From Locusta migratoria (Eukaryota > Arthropoda > Insecta > Orthoptera > Acrididae), in the NCBI GenBank assembly GCA_026315105.1, contig CM048750.1, positions 168,792,549-168,856,548 of the forward strand: 64,000 nucleotides of DNA, in the 5' to 3' direction. The position numbers and the translations under genes are program-made. The notes beneath the pieces were generated by a model. It did not search any database. It worked only from the letters and a program-made list of their open reading frames with translations, and was not told the DNA's origin. Below, piece after piece: positions 31,465-41,447 of the stretch (position 1 is the first letter of the stretch; every line of letters starts with the position of its first letter).

Positions 31465-32406
31465 ATACAGGGTGTTACAAAAAGGTACGGCCAAACTTTC
31501 AGGAAACATTCCTCACAAACAAAAAAAGAAAATATGTTATGTGGACATGTGTACGGAAACGCTTAACGTTCATGTTAGAGCTCATTTTATTACTTCTCTT
31601 CAAATCATATTAAACATGGAATGGAAACACACAGCAACAGAACGTACCAGCGTGACTTCAAACACTTTGTTACAGGAAATGTTCAAAATGTCCTCCGTTA
31701 GCGAGGATACATGCATCCACCCTCCGTCGCATGGAATCCCTGATGCGCTGATGCAGCCCTGGAGAATGGCGTATTGTATCACAGCCGTCCACAATACGAG
31801 CACGAAGAGTCTCTACATTTGGTACCGGGGTTGCGGAGACAAGAGCTTTCAAATGCCCCCATAAATGAAAGTCAAGAGGGTTGAGGTCAGGAGAGCGTCG
31901 AGGCCATGGAATTGGTCCGCCTATAACAATCCATCGGTCACCGAATCTATTGTTGAGAAACATATGAACACGTCGACTGAAATGTGCAGGAGATCAATCG
32001 TGCATGAACCACATGTTGTGTCGTACTTGTAAAGACACATGTTCTAACAGCACAGGTAGAGTATCCTGTATGAAATCATGATAACGTGCTCCAGTGAGCG
32101 TAGGTGGAAGGACATGTGGCCCAATCAAGACATCACCAACAATTCCTGCCGAAATGTTCACAGAAAATCTGTGTTCATGACGTGATTGCACAATTGCATG
32201 CGGATTCTCGTCAGCCCACACATGTTGATTGTGAAATTTTACAATTTCATCACGTTGGAATGTAGCCTCATCCGTAAATACTAAAATGAGCTCTAACATG
32301 GAAATTTAGCGTTTCCGGACACATGTCCACCTAGTATATTTTCTTTCTTTGTGTGTGAGGAATGTTTCCTGAAAGGTTGGCCGTCCCTGTTTGTAACACC
32401 CTGTAT
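31465..32406 (-). mobile_element. mariner-type element with about 130-bp terminal inverted repeats
   Basis: The left end TACAGGGTGTTACAAAAAGG and the right end in reverse complement, TACAGGGTGTTACAAACAGG, start an inverted repeat that runs inward for about 130 bp on each side. It extends through GTGGACATGTGT to ATGTTAGAGCTCATTTTA. The repeats therefore include the first codons of the remaining transposase frame. TA lies next to the left end; the right flank is not an exact TA. At about 0.94 kb it is shorter than an autonomous mariner. Confidence 0.8.
31670..32299 (-). pseudogene. mariner transposase, catalytic domain only, one stop
   Basis: From 32299 the frame reads ELILVFTDEATFQRDE (first catalytic Asp), HVWADENPHAI, VGDVLIGPHVLPPTLTGARY, RHNMWFMHD (second Asp). 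A TGA stop follows at 31996-31994, and the frame continues unshifted to HMFLNNRFGDRWIV and WPRRSPDLNPLDFHLWG (third Asp). The interval between the second and third Asp is about 36 residues. The N-terminal helix-turn-helix region is missing; the right terminal repeat runs straight into the catalytic domain. With the stop and without DNA binding it cannot act. Confidence 0.8.
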
Positions 32407-32579
32407 TATGGAGTGGCGAAACAGGATCCTCAAATACTATTTTGTGATTCCACGGAGAACCTCAGTCGCTTTGAAAAAGAGCGAACAGATTGAGCATTTC
32501 TCGAATTGCGTAACTAAACACAAAGTGTCTCCAACTTCTGAGTAGTCTGAATTTTTTGTAACTCCGTTTTACGCGAGAG

Positions 32580-33165
32580 GAATTTAAATATCGTATGCGA
32601 GTCCGCGCGGATCTGGAAGAGTGGTCCCGGGGATTTGGCGGCGTCCCCAGCCACAAAGGCAGCGTCCTGGCCCGGCGACACAATCTGTCCTCCTCTCCGC
32701 CGCCCCTCCGGACTCGCCGCTTTCTCTCCCCCGGCTGTTTGTGCGCGGGCAGCTTAATGTTGTCGTCTGTGTATCGCGTCTCGGCGCACAAATCTGTTTA
32801 CCCGCTCTGGTAGCAGTTTAATCAGCGCTCCCGCTTTTTCCACCCCTCCACGGAGCGATTTCTTTTGGGGCGGGCCGCGGGGAGCCGATCCGCTGTCGCC
32901 GTGATTGATACCCGGACTGCAAGAATGCTCCATTGTTGCGTGACAATGGGGCGGGCAGAGCGGCAGCCAGCCATGGAGACGCAGACGCAATCCCACTAAT
33001 GGCCGGGCCGCGGTCGCAGGTGGCGCCGCTGGCGGCCGTGTTTCAGCATTAGCCGCACAAATTAGTTCACGGGCCCAGCCGAACTGCCGTAATAAATATT
33101 GTAACATCAAGGGCCACTCGCCGCTTATCGGAGGGAGAGAGCGTGGCAGCATCCGATAACGAGAT
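32580..33165. promoter_or_regulatory. GC-rich island with paired SOX-like sites
   Basis: Nearly 600 bp of GC- and CpG-rich sequence with GGGGCGGG boxes. It has no tRNA head, terminal repeat or transposon motif. At 32930-32949, CCATTGT and ACAATGG stand as a perfect inverted pair with a 6-bp spacer, matching the core of SOX-type HMG sites. The block is followed by CCGTAATAAATATTGTAAC. Host regulatory DNA or a CpG-island promoter is inferred from composition. No coding frame is convincing. Confidence 0.4.
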
Positions 33166-33300
33166 GAGTGTTGCCAACTTCTGCAGCTTACCGCCCAGTT
33201 TATTCAGAACAGTCGTTCCCTGTCTGGGAATAGTTACAACCTGAGGCGAAAATTTTCAAGGTTCTTACCTGATTTTCGATGACGAAACTAAATTGTTGCT

Positions 33301-34240
33301 AGAATGAAACCATTCACTCTGCAGCGGAGTGTGCGCTTATATGTAACTTCCTGGAAGATTAAAATTGTGTGCCGAAACCGGGACTCGAACTTGGGACCTT
33401 TGCCTTTCCGCGGTCAAGCGCTCCGGCACACAATTTTAATCTGCCAGTAAGTTTCAAATCAGCGAACACTCCGCTGCAGAGTCAAAGGTTTCATTCCGGA
33501 AACATCCCTTAGACTATGGCTAAGCCATGTCTCCACCATATCATTTCTTCCAGGAGTGCTGGTCTTGCATGGTTCGCAGGAGAGCTTCTGTGAAGTTTGG
33601 AAAGTAGGACGCGAGGTACTGGCGGAAGTAAAGGTGTCAGGCGGCATCGTGAGTCGTGTCGGGATAGCTTAGTCAGTAGTTTTGTGTCCCATCCTCGTCG
33701 CCACTTTTGTGTCTCGTTTCCGCCGGTTGCCGTAGGTGTCGGTGGCCGGTAGAAAGAGACCGACACAGGAATAAAGGATACACGCGTGTGCAGGTACGTA
33801 GGTGACCAGCCAGTGGGACAGCAGAAACTAGAACACTAGGCTAAATTAGAACGAGATATATATTTCATGGAGTCTTGGTAATACTTAACTTTTACATAGT
33901 TCTTAACTGTAGAATGCTGATACATAGTTTATATACAGGCCTACTTACTGATGATTCCTAGTACCTATCCGATAGCCAAGTCTTAACTGGTGCCTATCTG
34001 ATTCTCAAGTGGCAGATGCAATTCAGTGGTGGCCACGAGCGGAGTTGTAGCAGAGGGCGCTCGTGGCCGACGTCGTAAGAACGCCGCGCCGTGCGAGCAT
34101 GGCCGCGCGCGGCGAAAGTACGTGGCGCGCACTTTAGACTTGTGCGACACCACAAGTAGAGCGCTTGCCTGCGAAATGGCAAAGGTCCCAGGTTCGAGTC
34201 CCTGTTCCGGCACACAATTTTAATCTGCCAGGAAGTTTTA
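33301..34240. repeat. dimeric tRNA-like SINE, second copy, interrupted
   Basis: The same family as at 13929-14317. A minus-strand head lies near 33350-33425, then a spacer with TCTGCAGAGT and GGAGTGCTGG, and the arm GTACTGGCGGAAGTAAAG. The plus-strand head starts at 33640 and breaks after AGTCAGTAG. It resumes at 34155 with AGTAGAGCGCTTGCC and ends in CACACAATTTTAATCTG at about 34229. Between the two halves sits a 475-bp LTR-like insert. Confidence 0.7.
33680..34154. mobile_element. LTR-like insertion with 5-bp duplication
   Basis: The insert is flanked by AGTAG at 33675-33679 and 34155-34159. Its ends are complementary (TTTTGTGTC... and ...GACACCACA). It contains AATAAA at about 33770. Read on the minus strand it contains GTGGCGACGAGGATGG, which resembles the primer-binding region next to a Gypsy-type LTR. 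A solo LTR or LTR fragment is the likeliest reading. The T-rich start instead of a plain TG is a reservation. Confidence 0.5.
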
Positions 34241-34317
34241 AATTGTTTCTAATTGGCCCCTTACTTAGCTTTCATTTATCGCGAATCCTTAATTCAGCGA
34301 AACGTTTCTAGTGATTG

Positions 34318-35790
34318 AAAAAAAAGCGCAGGTGACTCCCGTTTATAAGAAAGCGAAGAGAACTGACCCACACAATTACAGGCTAATATCGTTGACATCA
34401 CTTTCCTGTAGGATTCTAGAGACAGAAAAGATTCTTTTTATGAATTAGCATGCGTTTAGGAAACATCGTTCGTGTAAAACTCAGCTTGCCTTTTCTCACC
34501 TGACACCTTGCCAGCCATGGATGAAGGACAATAGACAGACTGGTTTTATCTCGATTTCAAAAAGGAGTCTGACTAGGTGTCACACTGCAGACTGCTAACG
34601 AATATACCAGCATTTGGAATAGGTTCACAGATTTGTGACTAGCTGGAAGAAAATGTTCAAATGTCTGTAAATCTATCGGACCAAACTGCGTGGTCATCAG
34701 TCCGTAGCTTACAAACTACTTAAACCTAGGAAAACTAACCTACCGACAAACACACACACCCATGCCCCAGGGAGGACTCGAACCTCTACGGCGAGCAACC
34801 GTGCGCTCCGCAGCGAGGTACTTCAGACCGCTCGGCTACTCCACCGCGGCTGGCTGGAAGACTTCCTAAGTAATAGAACGCGGTACGTTGTTCTCGACGG
34901 CGAGTGTTCATCAAAGACGAGTGTATCGTCAGGCATGCCCCAGGGAATGTGATAGGACCGCCATTATTTTCTATCTATATAAATCATCTGATGAACCGAG
35001 AAACTTGTAATTTGCCGCTGTTTGCTGATGATGCTGTGGTGTATCCACTGACTGTAATAGAATACAGGATGACTTACATAAAATTTCAAGTTAGTGCGAA
35101 GAATGGCAGCTACCTGTAAATGTAGAAAAATGTAAGGTGTTGCGCATGTATAGGAAAAACAATCCCATAATATCAGAATGCAGCATTAGTAGTCAGCTTC
35201 TTGATGCAGTCGCGTCCTTCAAATATCTTGGCGTAACATTGCTGAGCGATATGAAATGGAACGAACATGTAAGGACAGTTGTGAGTAAGGCGGACAGCCG
35301 ACTTTGTTTATTGGGAGAATTTTGGGAAGATGTCTTTCATACGTAAAGGAGACGGCGTGTAAAACGCCTGTACGACATTGTTTTCAGGGTTGCCCATCTG
35401 TTTGGGACTCGCAACAGATCAGTTTAAAGGAAGACATGGAAGCAGTTCATAGTCGAACAGCTAGGTTCGCTACTGGTACGTTCGACCAATGCGCGAGTGT
35501 CTCAGATATGCTCCGGGAACTCAAATGGGAATCGCTGGAGGAAAGACGACGTTCTTTCCAAGAAATTCTGTTGAGGAAATTTAGAGGGCCGGAATTTGAA
35601 ACTGACTGTTGATCTTCCTGCCGCCTACTTACATTTCCCGTAACGATCACAAAGACAAGATAAGAGAAATTAGGGGCTCGTACACAGGCGTATAGACGTT
35701 CTTATTCCCTCATTCTATTTTGGAGTGGAATAGAAAAGGAAATGCCTAGTAGTGGTACAGTGTACCCTGCGCCACGCACTTTACAATGGA
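34318..35790 (+). mobile_element. CR1-type LINE, 5'-truncated, split by a SINE
   Basis: Plus-strand pieces in order: VTPVYKKAKRTDPHNYRLIS (start near 34335), a decayed middle, then YQHLE..VHRFVT up to the SINE at 34651. After the SINE come WLEDFLSNRTRYVVLDGECS (34855), GNVIGPPLFSIYINHLMNRE, LPLFADDAVVY (35015), FKYLGVTLLSDMKWNEHVRT and KEDMEAVHSRTARFATG. Frameshifts occur near 35080 and 35330. The 3' untranslated part to about 35790 matches the 20.8-kb copy (CCTAGTAGTGGTACAGTGTA). Confidence 0.8.
34651..34852 (-). mobile_element. SINE family B inserted in the CR1 LINE
   Basis: On the minus strand the head is GCCGCGGTGGAGTAGCCGAG, B box GGTTCGAGTCCTCC, then the shared body. GCTGGAAGA is duplicated at 34642-34650 and 34853-34861. 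It lies within the codons for the LINE sequence CDWLEDFL, so the LINE was there first. Confidence 0.9.
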
Positions 35791-35937
35791 TTGGCGATTA
35801 TATATGGCTTATCCGGTGGCCCGATACGAGCTTAGAAAAACTTAAAAATATGCTGTATGTCAGTATTATCCTGCGAACCGTGCTGCGAAATTGGTTTATC
35901 GGATTATTCAAGGGAAATCATTAATTATTCAATTAAT

Positions 35938-36135
35938 AGCCGCGGCGGAGCGGCCGATCGCCTTGAGGAGCTACGCTACAATGCGCGAGGTCGCACCCTG
36001 TCGGGTGTTCGAATCCCTCCTCGGACATGGATGTTTGCGCTGTCTTTAGAATAAGGTAGTTCATAAGTAGTTTGTAAGTTTAGAGACTGATGACCACGCA
36101 GTTAAGTCCCATAAACTTTACAAACATTTTAACAT
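35938..36135 (+). mobile_element. SINE with variant head on the family A body
   Basis: AGCCGCGGCGGAGCGGCCGA head, B box GTGTTCGAATCCCTCC, body with GAGACTGATGACCACGCAGT and tail. The 10-bp duplication TTCAATTAAT lies at 35928-35937 and 36136-36145. The head mixes features of A and B. Confidence 0.85.
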
Positions 36136-36149
36136 TTCAATTAATGAGG

Positions 36150-37335
36150 AATGGGAGTCATAACGCAAGACTCTTTTGCGGAGGAAAGGAAGTTCCGTTG
36201 ATAGAGCAGTGTCTGCCGTACCTACATGTCGTCTGCAGTCATTTCCGACGTAAAAGGTAAATATGGTTGCTGACGATCAGATAAATAAAATATCCGACTG
36301 TAGTAATATACGAAACTTGTTGCCAAAAACTGAAATTCCCACATTATGCTACCGATTTTCTAGCTATTTGTGTAATTTGAAAGTGGAAGGAAGTCGTCAG
36401 TGCATAATCAGTCGAATGATATTTGAGTTGTAACCATGCCAAATTGCGATCTTCGTATCTATTTATTGTAGGCTTCAAGAAGAAATGGTTGTTTTCTTAA
36501 CTAGAATTACTGTGCTAAGGTAACGTGAATTCTGTCATCGAGTGGTTTCGTGTTAAAATATCGTTAGGTTATCTACTTAAATACATTGCGTAGGGAATTA
36601 ATGGCACAAAACTTTTAATAAAAATTCTAATGTTTGTATGTTACTAATACTATAGTAAAGAATGGAATGTACGTCACAAACCAACTAATTTGAGTAGAAA
36701 TGTTTGTAAAACTTGATAAGTTAAATAATGATGAGTGTACTGTTGGTAACATCGTAGAGTTTATTCTTTAGCCTTCTACAAATGCGTCAACATAACGCGT
36801 TTTTCTGTAATAAACCATACGTGAAAATATATGAAAAATTCAGACTTAAGAGATTAACATTTGATTATTACAATATGTAATTTTACTTAAAACTGTGTAC
36901 ACTTCTACAATAGAAATATGAGAAATTTTAAAATGTTAAAAGTAATTCATTCAAGTGAAAATATACTTGATTATGTTTCACCACATACAGATCGTAGTAT
37001 TCACCATAAATGAAATTCACCACTCGTTTGTTTCACTATATTTAGAGTTAAATGTCGAATGCATGAATATTATATTTTCCAATTGCATGTGTCCATCACT
37101 ATATTTAGAAGAGTTACTCTTTTATAACAGATAGAATGATAACCAACATTATTTATAGAATCGAAGCTCAACCCAACATAACTATTCACAATTTTTTTCT
37201 CGCCGGAATTATGATTACAATAAACAATTCTTAAAGGATTCACTATTAAAATTTCTAATTGAATCCTCTAAATCTCACATAAATACTTTAAAAAATCCGT
37301 ATTCCCAACCATCAGTTGTTTATTACATCTATAAC
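36150..37335. other. AT-rich stretch, no feature seen
   Basis: More than 1 kb of AT-rich DNA without motif-bearing frames or recognised repeats. Confidence 0.35.
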
Positions 37336-37336
37336 T

Positions 37337-37366
37337 TTCCTGTTTTCGGTTTCAAACCATCATCAA
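37337..37366 (-). ncRNA. hammerhead-like motif, decayed
   Basis: On the minus strand: TTGATGA, one extra T, stem GGTTT-G-AAACC, GAAAA, CAGG. It has the same order as the other copies, with the first core base changed and no clear cleavage site. Confidence 0.3.
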
Positions 37367-37409
37367 AAAAGTAAATTAAGCATACTTACCCATGTCAATC
37401 AATAAACGA

Positions 37410-37535
37410 TTTTTGAGTCCTCCCACAGGCGTAGGTGTGTGTCTTGCCCTTAGTGTAAGTTCAAGTACTTCGTAAGTCTAGGGTTCGATGACCGTAGAAG
37501 ACCAGTCCAATAGGTTTACAAACATTTGTACATTT
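37410..37535 (+). mobile_element. SINE body fragment lacking a head
   Basis: CGTAGGTGTGTGTCTTGCCC, TTAGTGTAAGTTCAAGTAC, GTAAGTCTAGGG, CGATGACC and ACAAACATTTGTACATTT follow the order of the shared SINE body and tail. The tRNA head is missing or replaced by CCTCCCACAGG. Confidence 0.7.
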
Positions 37536-37676
37536 ATGGCTATTGCTTTACTTTGTGTTAAATGATCTTAATTTCGTCGTCTTGCAGTAATTTTCTGGTA
37601 AGACGACGGAATTTGATGTGTAAGTTGCGGATAGAAAGTTCAGTTGATGAAACGCAAGGGGAAACAAAAAAAACTT

Positions 37677-37838
37677 ACGTTTTGCGTTTCGCACGAGCAG
37701 CATGGGCGTGTTTATGACAGCGAAAACAAGATCCCAAGTCTCTGACTCACCACACTCATTGAATGTTTCTCTAAGGTCTTCTGCAACCAAGTCATGACTG
37801 TCAGGGTAGTGCATTGACATCAAAGAATCTGAAGGATC
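37677..37838 (-). CDS. candidate host exon, unknown gene
   Basis: On the minus strand an open frame is bordered by a good acceptor (CCCTTTTTGGTAG at about 37850-37839) and a strong donor (AAAC|GTAAGT at 37677-37670). The exon would be about 162 bp. Residues include LMSMHYPDSHDLVAEDL, RETFNECGESETWDLVF and AVINTPMLLVRNAK. Composition is balanced and protein-like, unlike neighbouring AT-rich DNA. I do not recognise the family. It may be a real internal exon of a host gene with very large introns, or an unrecognised transposon piece. The frame downstream of the donor becomes Phe-rich, as expected for intron. Confidence 0.4.
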
Positions 37839-37907
37839 TACCAAAAAGGGTCATTTTTCATAGCGGTCTATTTCTGTTTTCTTCTCCTCTTAGCACCCTA
37901 TTTTGCA

Positions 37908-37935
37908 ACTTTTTTTTTTTTTTTTTTTTTTTTTA
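37908..37935. repeat. T tract
   Basis: A 28-bp T run. On the minus strand this is an A-rich tract upstream of the candidate exon. Confidence 0.9.
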
Positions 37936-37939
37936 TCTC

Positions 37940-39180
37940 TTTCTTCCTCTCTTTTTCGTTTGCTTTTTTTTATTTTCTAAAGATTTTTGACAGGGTTGCT
38001 TATGATATGCAATGGGGTATCTTTTTCCTGTGTTCGAAGATACATACAATGCTGTACCAATCTTTACCAGCTGCACAGCTTGGATAATCGATTCCCGTGA
38101 CTATTACTATCAATATGTCTTTTCTTTGTATCAGTATGTACGGTGATAGAGTGCCAAACTATCAATCCAAACGGCGCGGGTTCGTTCCTCGTCAAATCCT
38201 AGGATTTTTATCAGTGTCTTTAACGCTATTTTCCCTTCTGTCAATGTTGCTGATGTTACAAAAATCGAACAGCACTGTAGTTCTGAATCCATGTTATAAA
38301 AATAGGTGAATTATCTTTGTATATTTCTGCACGCATTGAGGAAGCATCATAGTTTATAACTTACGAAAAAAAAGGAAACCAGAATGGAAAATTTAGATCA
38401 TGTGATCGATATGCATTTTCGGTGCATTGATATATTACAACGAACATGCATGTAAATGCAAATGACACCGCCTCAGTAATAAACGATGACTGCCAGCCTT
38501 AGATTACATTTTAGTATAGATGGACCGATGCCTGCAAAGAAGGAAAGTCTTTCTAATACTGCTCTCTCACAGATGTCCCATGAAATTAAGGATCGCAATT
38601 TAAGACTCATTGGCATCTTACTTTCCCTTCCCCTAAAATTGTCATAAAATTTTGCTTTGATACGTCTTAATTAGCAAATTATAGCTTCTTTATGGATCTT
38701 TGCGATGTTCGACATGAACTGCATATTGTGGTATAATGATTTGCGTGTGTTGCTACGCAACCGAGTCTTCATTCCTAGCTAGATGATATGTGCATTCTCT
38801 ACCGCAATGACGTGATGCGCTGCGGACGAGCTAGGCCTGACTCAGTTGTTTAAAAACGATAACTGCGGGATGGCCTCCCAAGGTCAGGGCAGTTGCGCGG
38901 CAACCGCTCATCGTGACGGACGTGTGTGGAGCTCAACGCCCGACTGACGTAAACAGCGGCAGAGTCGCTGACTGCCAGGTTTGTGGGCTGCTAAATGTCT
39001 GTTCTACTTGCAAGCGTAATCGTCAACAACTAGAAAGAATAATAAGAATTAAATGAAGAAAAATAAAGTCTAGTTTTCATTTGATGGTAATTCTGTGTGG
39101 AAAAAGGTTTGTGAAAGCATGTTTCGTCGAAAAAGTGTTCATAAAAGGGGATGATCTCATATGTGACCAGTTATTTCTGT
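37940..39180. other. unassigned stretch
   Basis: Moderate GC content near 38760-39000 and AT-rich elsewhere. A B-box-like GGTTCGTTCCTC occurs at 38178 without a convincing tRNA head. No gene is seen. Confidence 0.3.
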
Positions 39181-39181
39181 C

Positions 39182-40135
39182 TTAACCATTAGTTATTATC
39201 GATATTTTCACTATCACAACTACTATTGTGGGGTCATTAGTGACCCCAAAAGTTATTAATACTGCCACTTACTTGGGTTCAATTTCTTATAGTAATTGTC
39301 TTACACACCTTCATTTCAACTTGTTTGCAACTACTTTAATATAAATATGAGATATAAGAAAGCAAGACACTCATACAAAACATGTTTATTTTAATGTCTA
39401 CATTTTTTTCAATTCTCGATGCTTAGGTAATATTAATGTAACAAATTTTTTCATTTTAGCAGTAACTCTCCTTTTTTGGTCCACCTACCTTGTTGATTAA
39501 GGTCCAAATTCATCTCTGAAAGGGAAAATGTAATTTTAATACATAGAAAAGAAACTAACATCCACGAACAACAATATTAAATTGTCTCGTTCTAGAACTA
39601 CTAGACAGGATTTGCGGCCACTTGAATGTGTTTATCCCATAGTAAGAATTACTAGAATCATTTTCCGACTTTTCCTCTTCTGAGACATCTAAATCAGAAA
39701 TTGTGGTGTCTGTATTGTGAGTACTGTGTTCACTCTCACAATCATTTATATCGGAATTATGTTCCTGGCTTTGTTCTTCCCTTGCCGACTCATTTTCTGT
39801 ATTAACTAAATAGTTCATAAACTCTTCTGCCGTCGTAACATGTCCGTCGATGAGAATAGATTCACTACTCATTGTTAAAAATACAATTCAGTAAACACAA
39901 TGCAATATTGAGAAACAATATGAACGCAAGTACTGTCCTGGGGTTTTCTGTGACCACAAAGTCAAATTACTCAGTAACAATGGCACAATTTACAGTACCA
40001 CGTTTCCTCGAAGGCAATTGACTTATAAGAGAATACGTAAAATCTTTGGCGCAAGAGTGGGGCCACTGTAGAGATAAATAAGATAATATTTATTCTTGGG
40101 TCAAAAATGACCCCACGGGAGTAACTGAGAGTTAA
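39182..40135 (-). mobile_element. piggyBac-like element with TTAA ends and subterminal palindromes
   Basis: Both ends begin with TTAAC and continue with related sequence (CATTAGTTAT on the left; TCTCAGTTAC on the right, reverse complement). Close inside each end is a near-identical palindrome: GGGGTCATTAGTGACCCC at 39230-39247 and GGGTCAAAAATGACCCC at 40098-40114. The only coding piece is the N-terminal part of a piggyBac transposase. The element is under 1 kb and cannot move alone. Confidence 0.6.
39555..39872 (-). pseudogene. piggyBac transposase N-terminal fragment
   Basis: The 105-residue frame starts MSSESILIDGHVTTAEEF, is rich in Asp, Glu and Ser (SDLDVSEEEKSENDSS), and ends with YYGINTFKWPQILSSSSRTR then QFNIVV. 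The acidic leader followed by YYxxNxFKWxxxxxxxxTRxxNIV is the usual start of piggyBac transposases. The DDD catalytic domain and Cys-rich tail are deleted; a stop follows after NIVVRGC. Confidence 0.65.
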
Positions 40136-40139
40136 GATT

Positions 40140-41150
40140 ATAAATTCCGGATTACAGTGTTAAAATATAAATCGATATGGAGAGTCAGTTTCAGACGTAA
40201 GAGTTTGTGAAGTCCTGCTGGCTTCGGAATTCACAGAGTATTTCAGTTCCCTTTCCAAATTACAATAGAATAAAAATATATTGCCGTCAGATCCTCTGCT
40301 AAAATACGCTCAAAAATCGAAGTATAATGGTCCCGAAAACCAATTTTGCAACAATGATAACGCTCAAAGTAATGCTAAATTGGCAGTTTTAACGAAATAA
40401 CGAGAAATAGGTTATTTTTACTAAATTCGCTATTTCGACGTTTACAAAATGTTACAAATCTGAGGAAAAGCGTTTGAAAGTATTTGTAACTCGTCCTGTA
40501 TTGAATGCTTAAATTGCATTTTTTTTATATTACCGTAGGATTATACAAACACATAAACTAGCAAAAAATTGCACGCATATTGGAAAACATTACTCCGAAA
40601 ATTGAATAATAATTATTTGGAGCACAAAATAAAATTATGAAACAAGAATAATGGGTTTGATTGTCTTTTGCTGACAGCAAATAACGTTAAATATTCGTTT
40701 CAGACGCGATCCGCTGTTATTTATGAAGCATCGTCAGTGTCTCTGTAAAAGTATACAATGGATTGTACATCTCGAATTGTTTGTTTAGGTTAGATACAGT
40801 TTCAAAGTTTATAAAACTGATACCTTACTTGCAGTTTTGTTCTGTCTCCCTTACATCGTACTGTTTACTCTCTTTTCTTGTTTGCTGTGTATGTCGTACT
40901 CGGCATTTTTTGTTGAACCTTTCCGCTATTTCCCGTTTTTTCTTCTTTTTCATTTGACATACACTACCACTTCACTATTACTTATAGATGTACGATGTCA
41001 CTTCACTCTGCTATTTAAGGTATTTCACTTTTCTGCTTATTCTAAGCACAGAACAGTGTCACTGTCACAATGTTTAAGTCCGTTCTCTTGTTTTTTGTGA
41101 TATTGGTGAGTGTTGCCAACTTCGCAACTTCGATTTTTGTAATCTATGAA
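40140..41150. other. AT-rich stretch without recognised gene
   Basis: Plus-strand frames at 40763-41100 are Phe/Leu/Ser-rich, as pyrimidine-rich DNA gives by chance. Nothing is supported. Confidence 0.3.
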
Positions 41151-41151
41151 A

Positions 41152-41155
41152 GACA

Positions 41156-41187
<32 letters not shown>

Positions 41188-41188
41188 A
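41152..41188. repeat. (CA)n(GA)n microsatellite
   Basis: ACACAC followed by GAGAGA, about 37 bp. Confidence 0.9.
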
Positions 41189-41189
41189 T

Positions 41190-41447
41190 TGTGTGTTTAT
41201 CATGTCTGTCAGTTGAGGAGCTGGCGTTGGAAGTAAAAATGGGGTGGGGGGTGGGGGGGGGGAATGAGTGAGAATTGTTGTTTGCATACGTGCAGGGGAT
41301 TGTGAATGTGTGGTTGGGTGTATGGACATTTATTCAAGTTTATCTTTATGTTAGGTGGTCAATCAGTTTGAAAAGTGTGAGGTTTGCTAAGACGGTCTGA
41401 CCATTTAAGAGCTGTTTATTTTCTGTTATAGCTTTTTAGATCTGGTA
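41190..41447 (-). mobile_element. Penelope-like element, 3' fragment
   Basis: The block from GTGTGTTTATCATGTCTGTC to TTATTTTCTGTTATAGC recurs in order at 44612-44840. There it is continuous with a GIY-YIG coding segment on the minus strand. At 41447 it is cut by the 5' end of an RTE LINE. Confidence 0.65.

Noticed and set aside
36150..37335. Search for exons in the 1.2-kb AT-rich gap
   Set aside because: No frame above about 30 residues with splice signals was seen.
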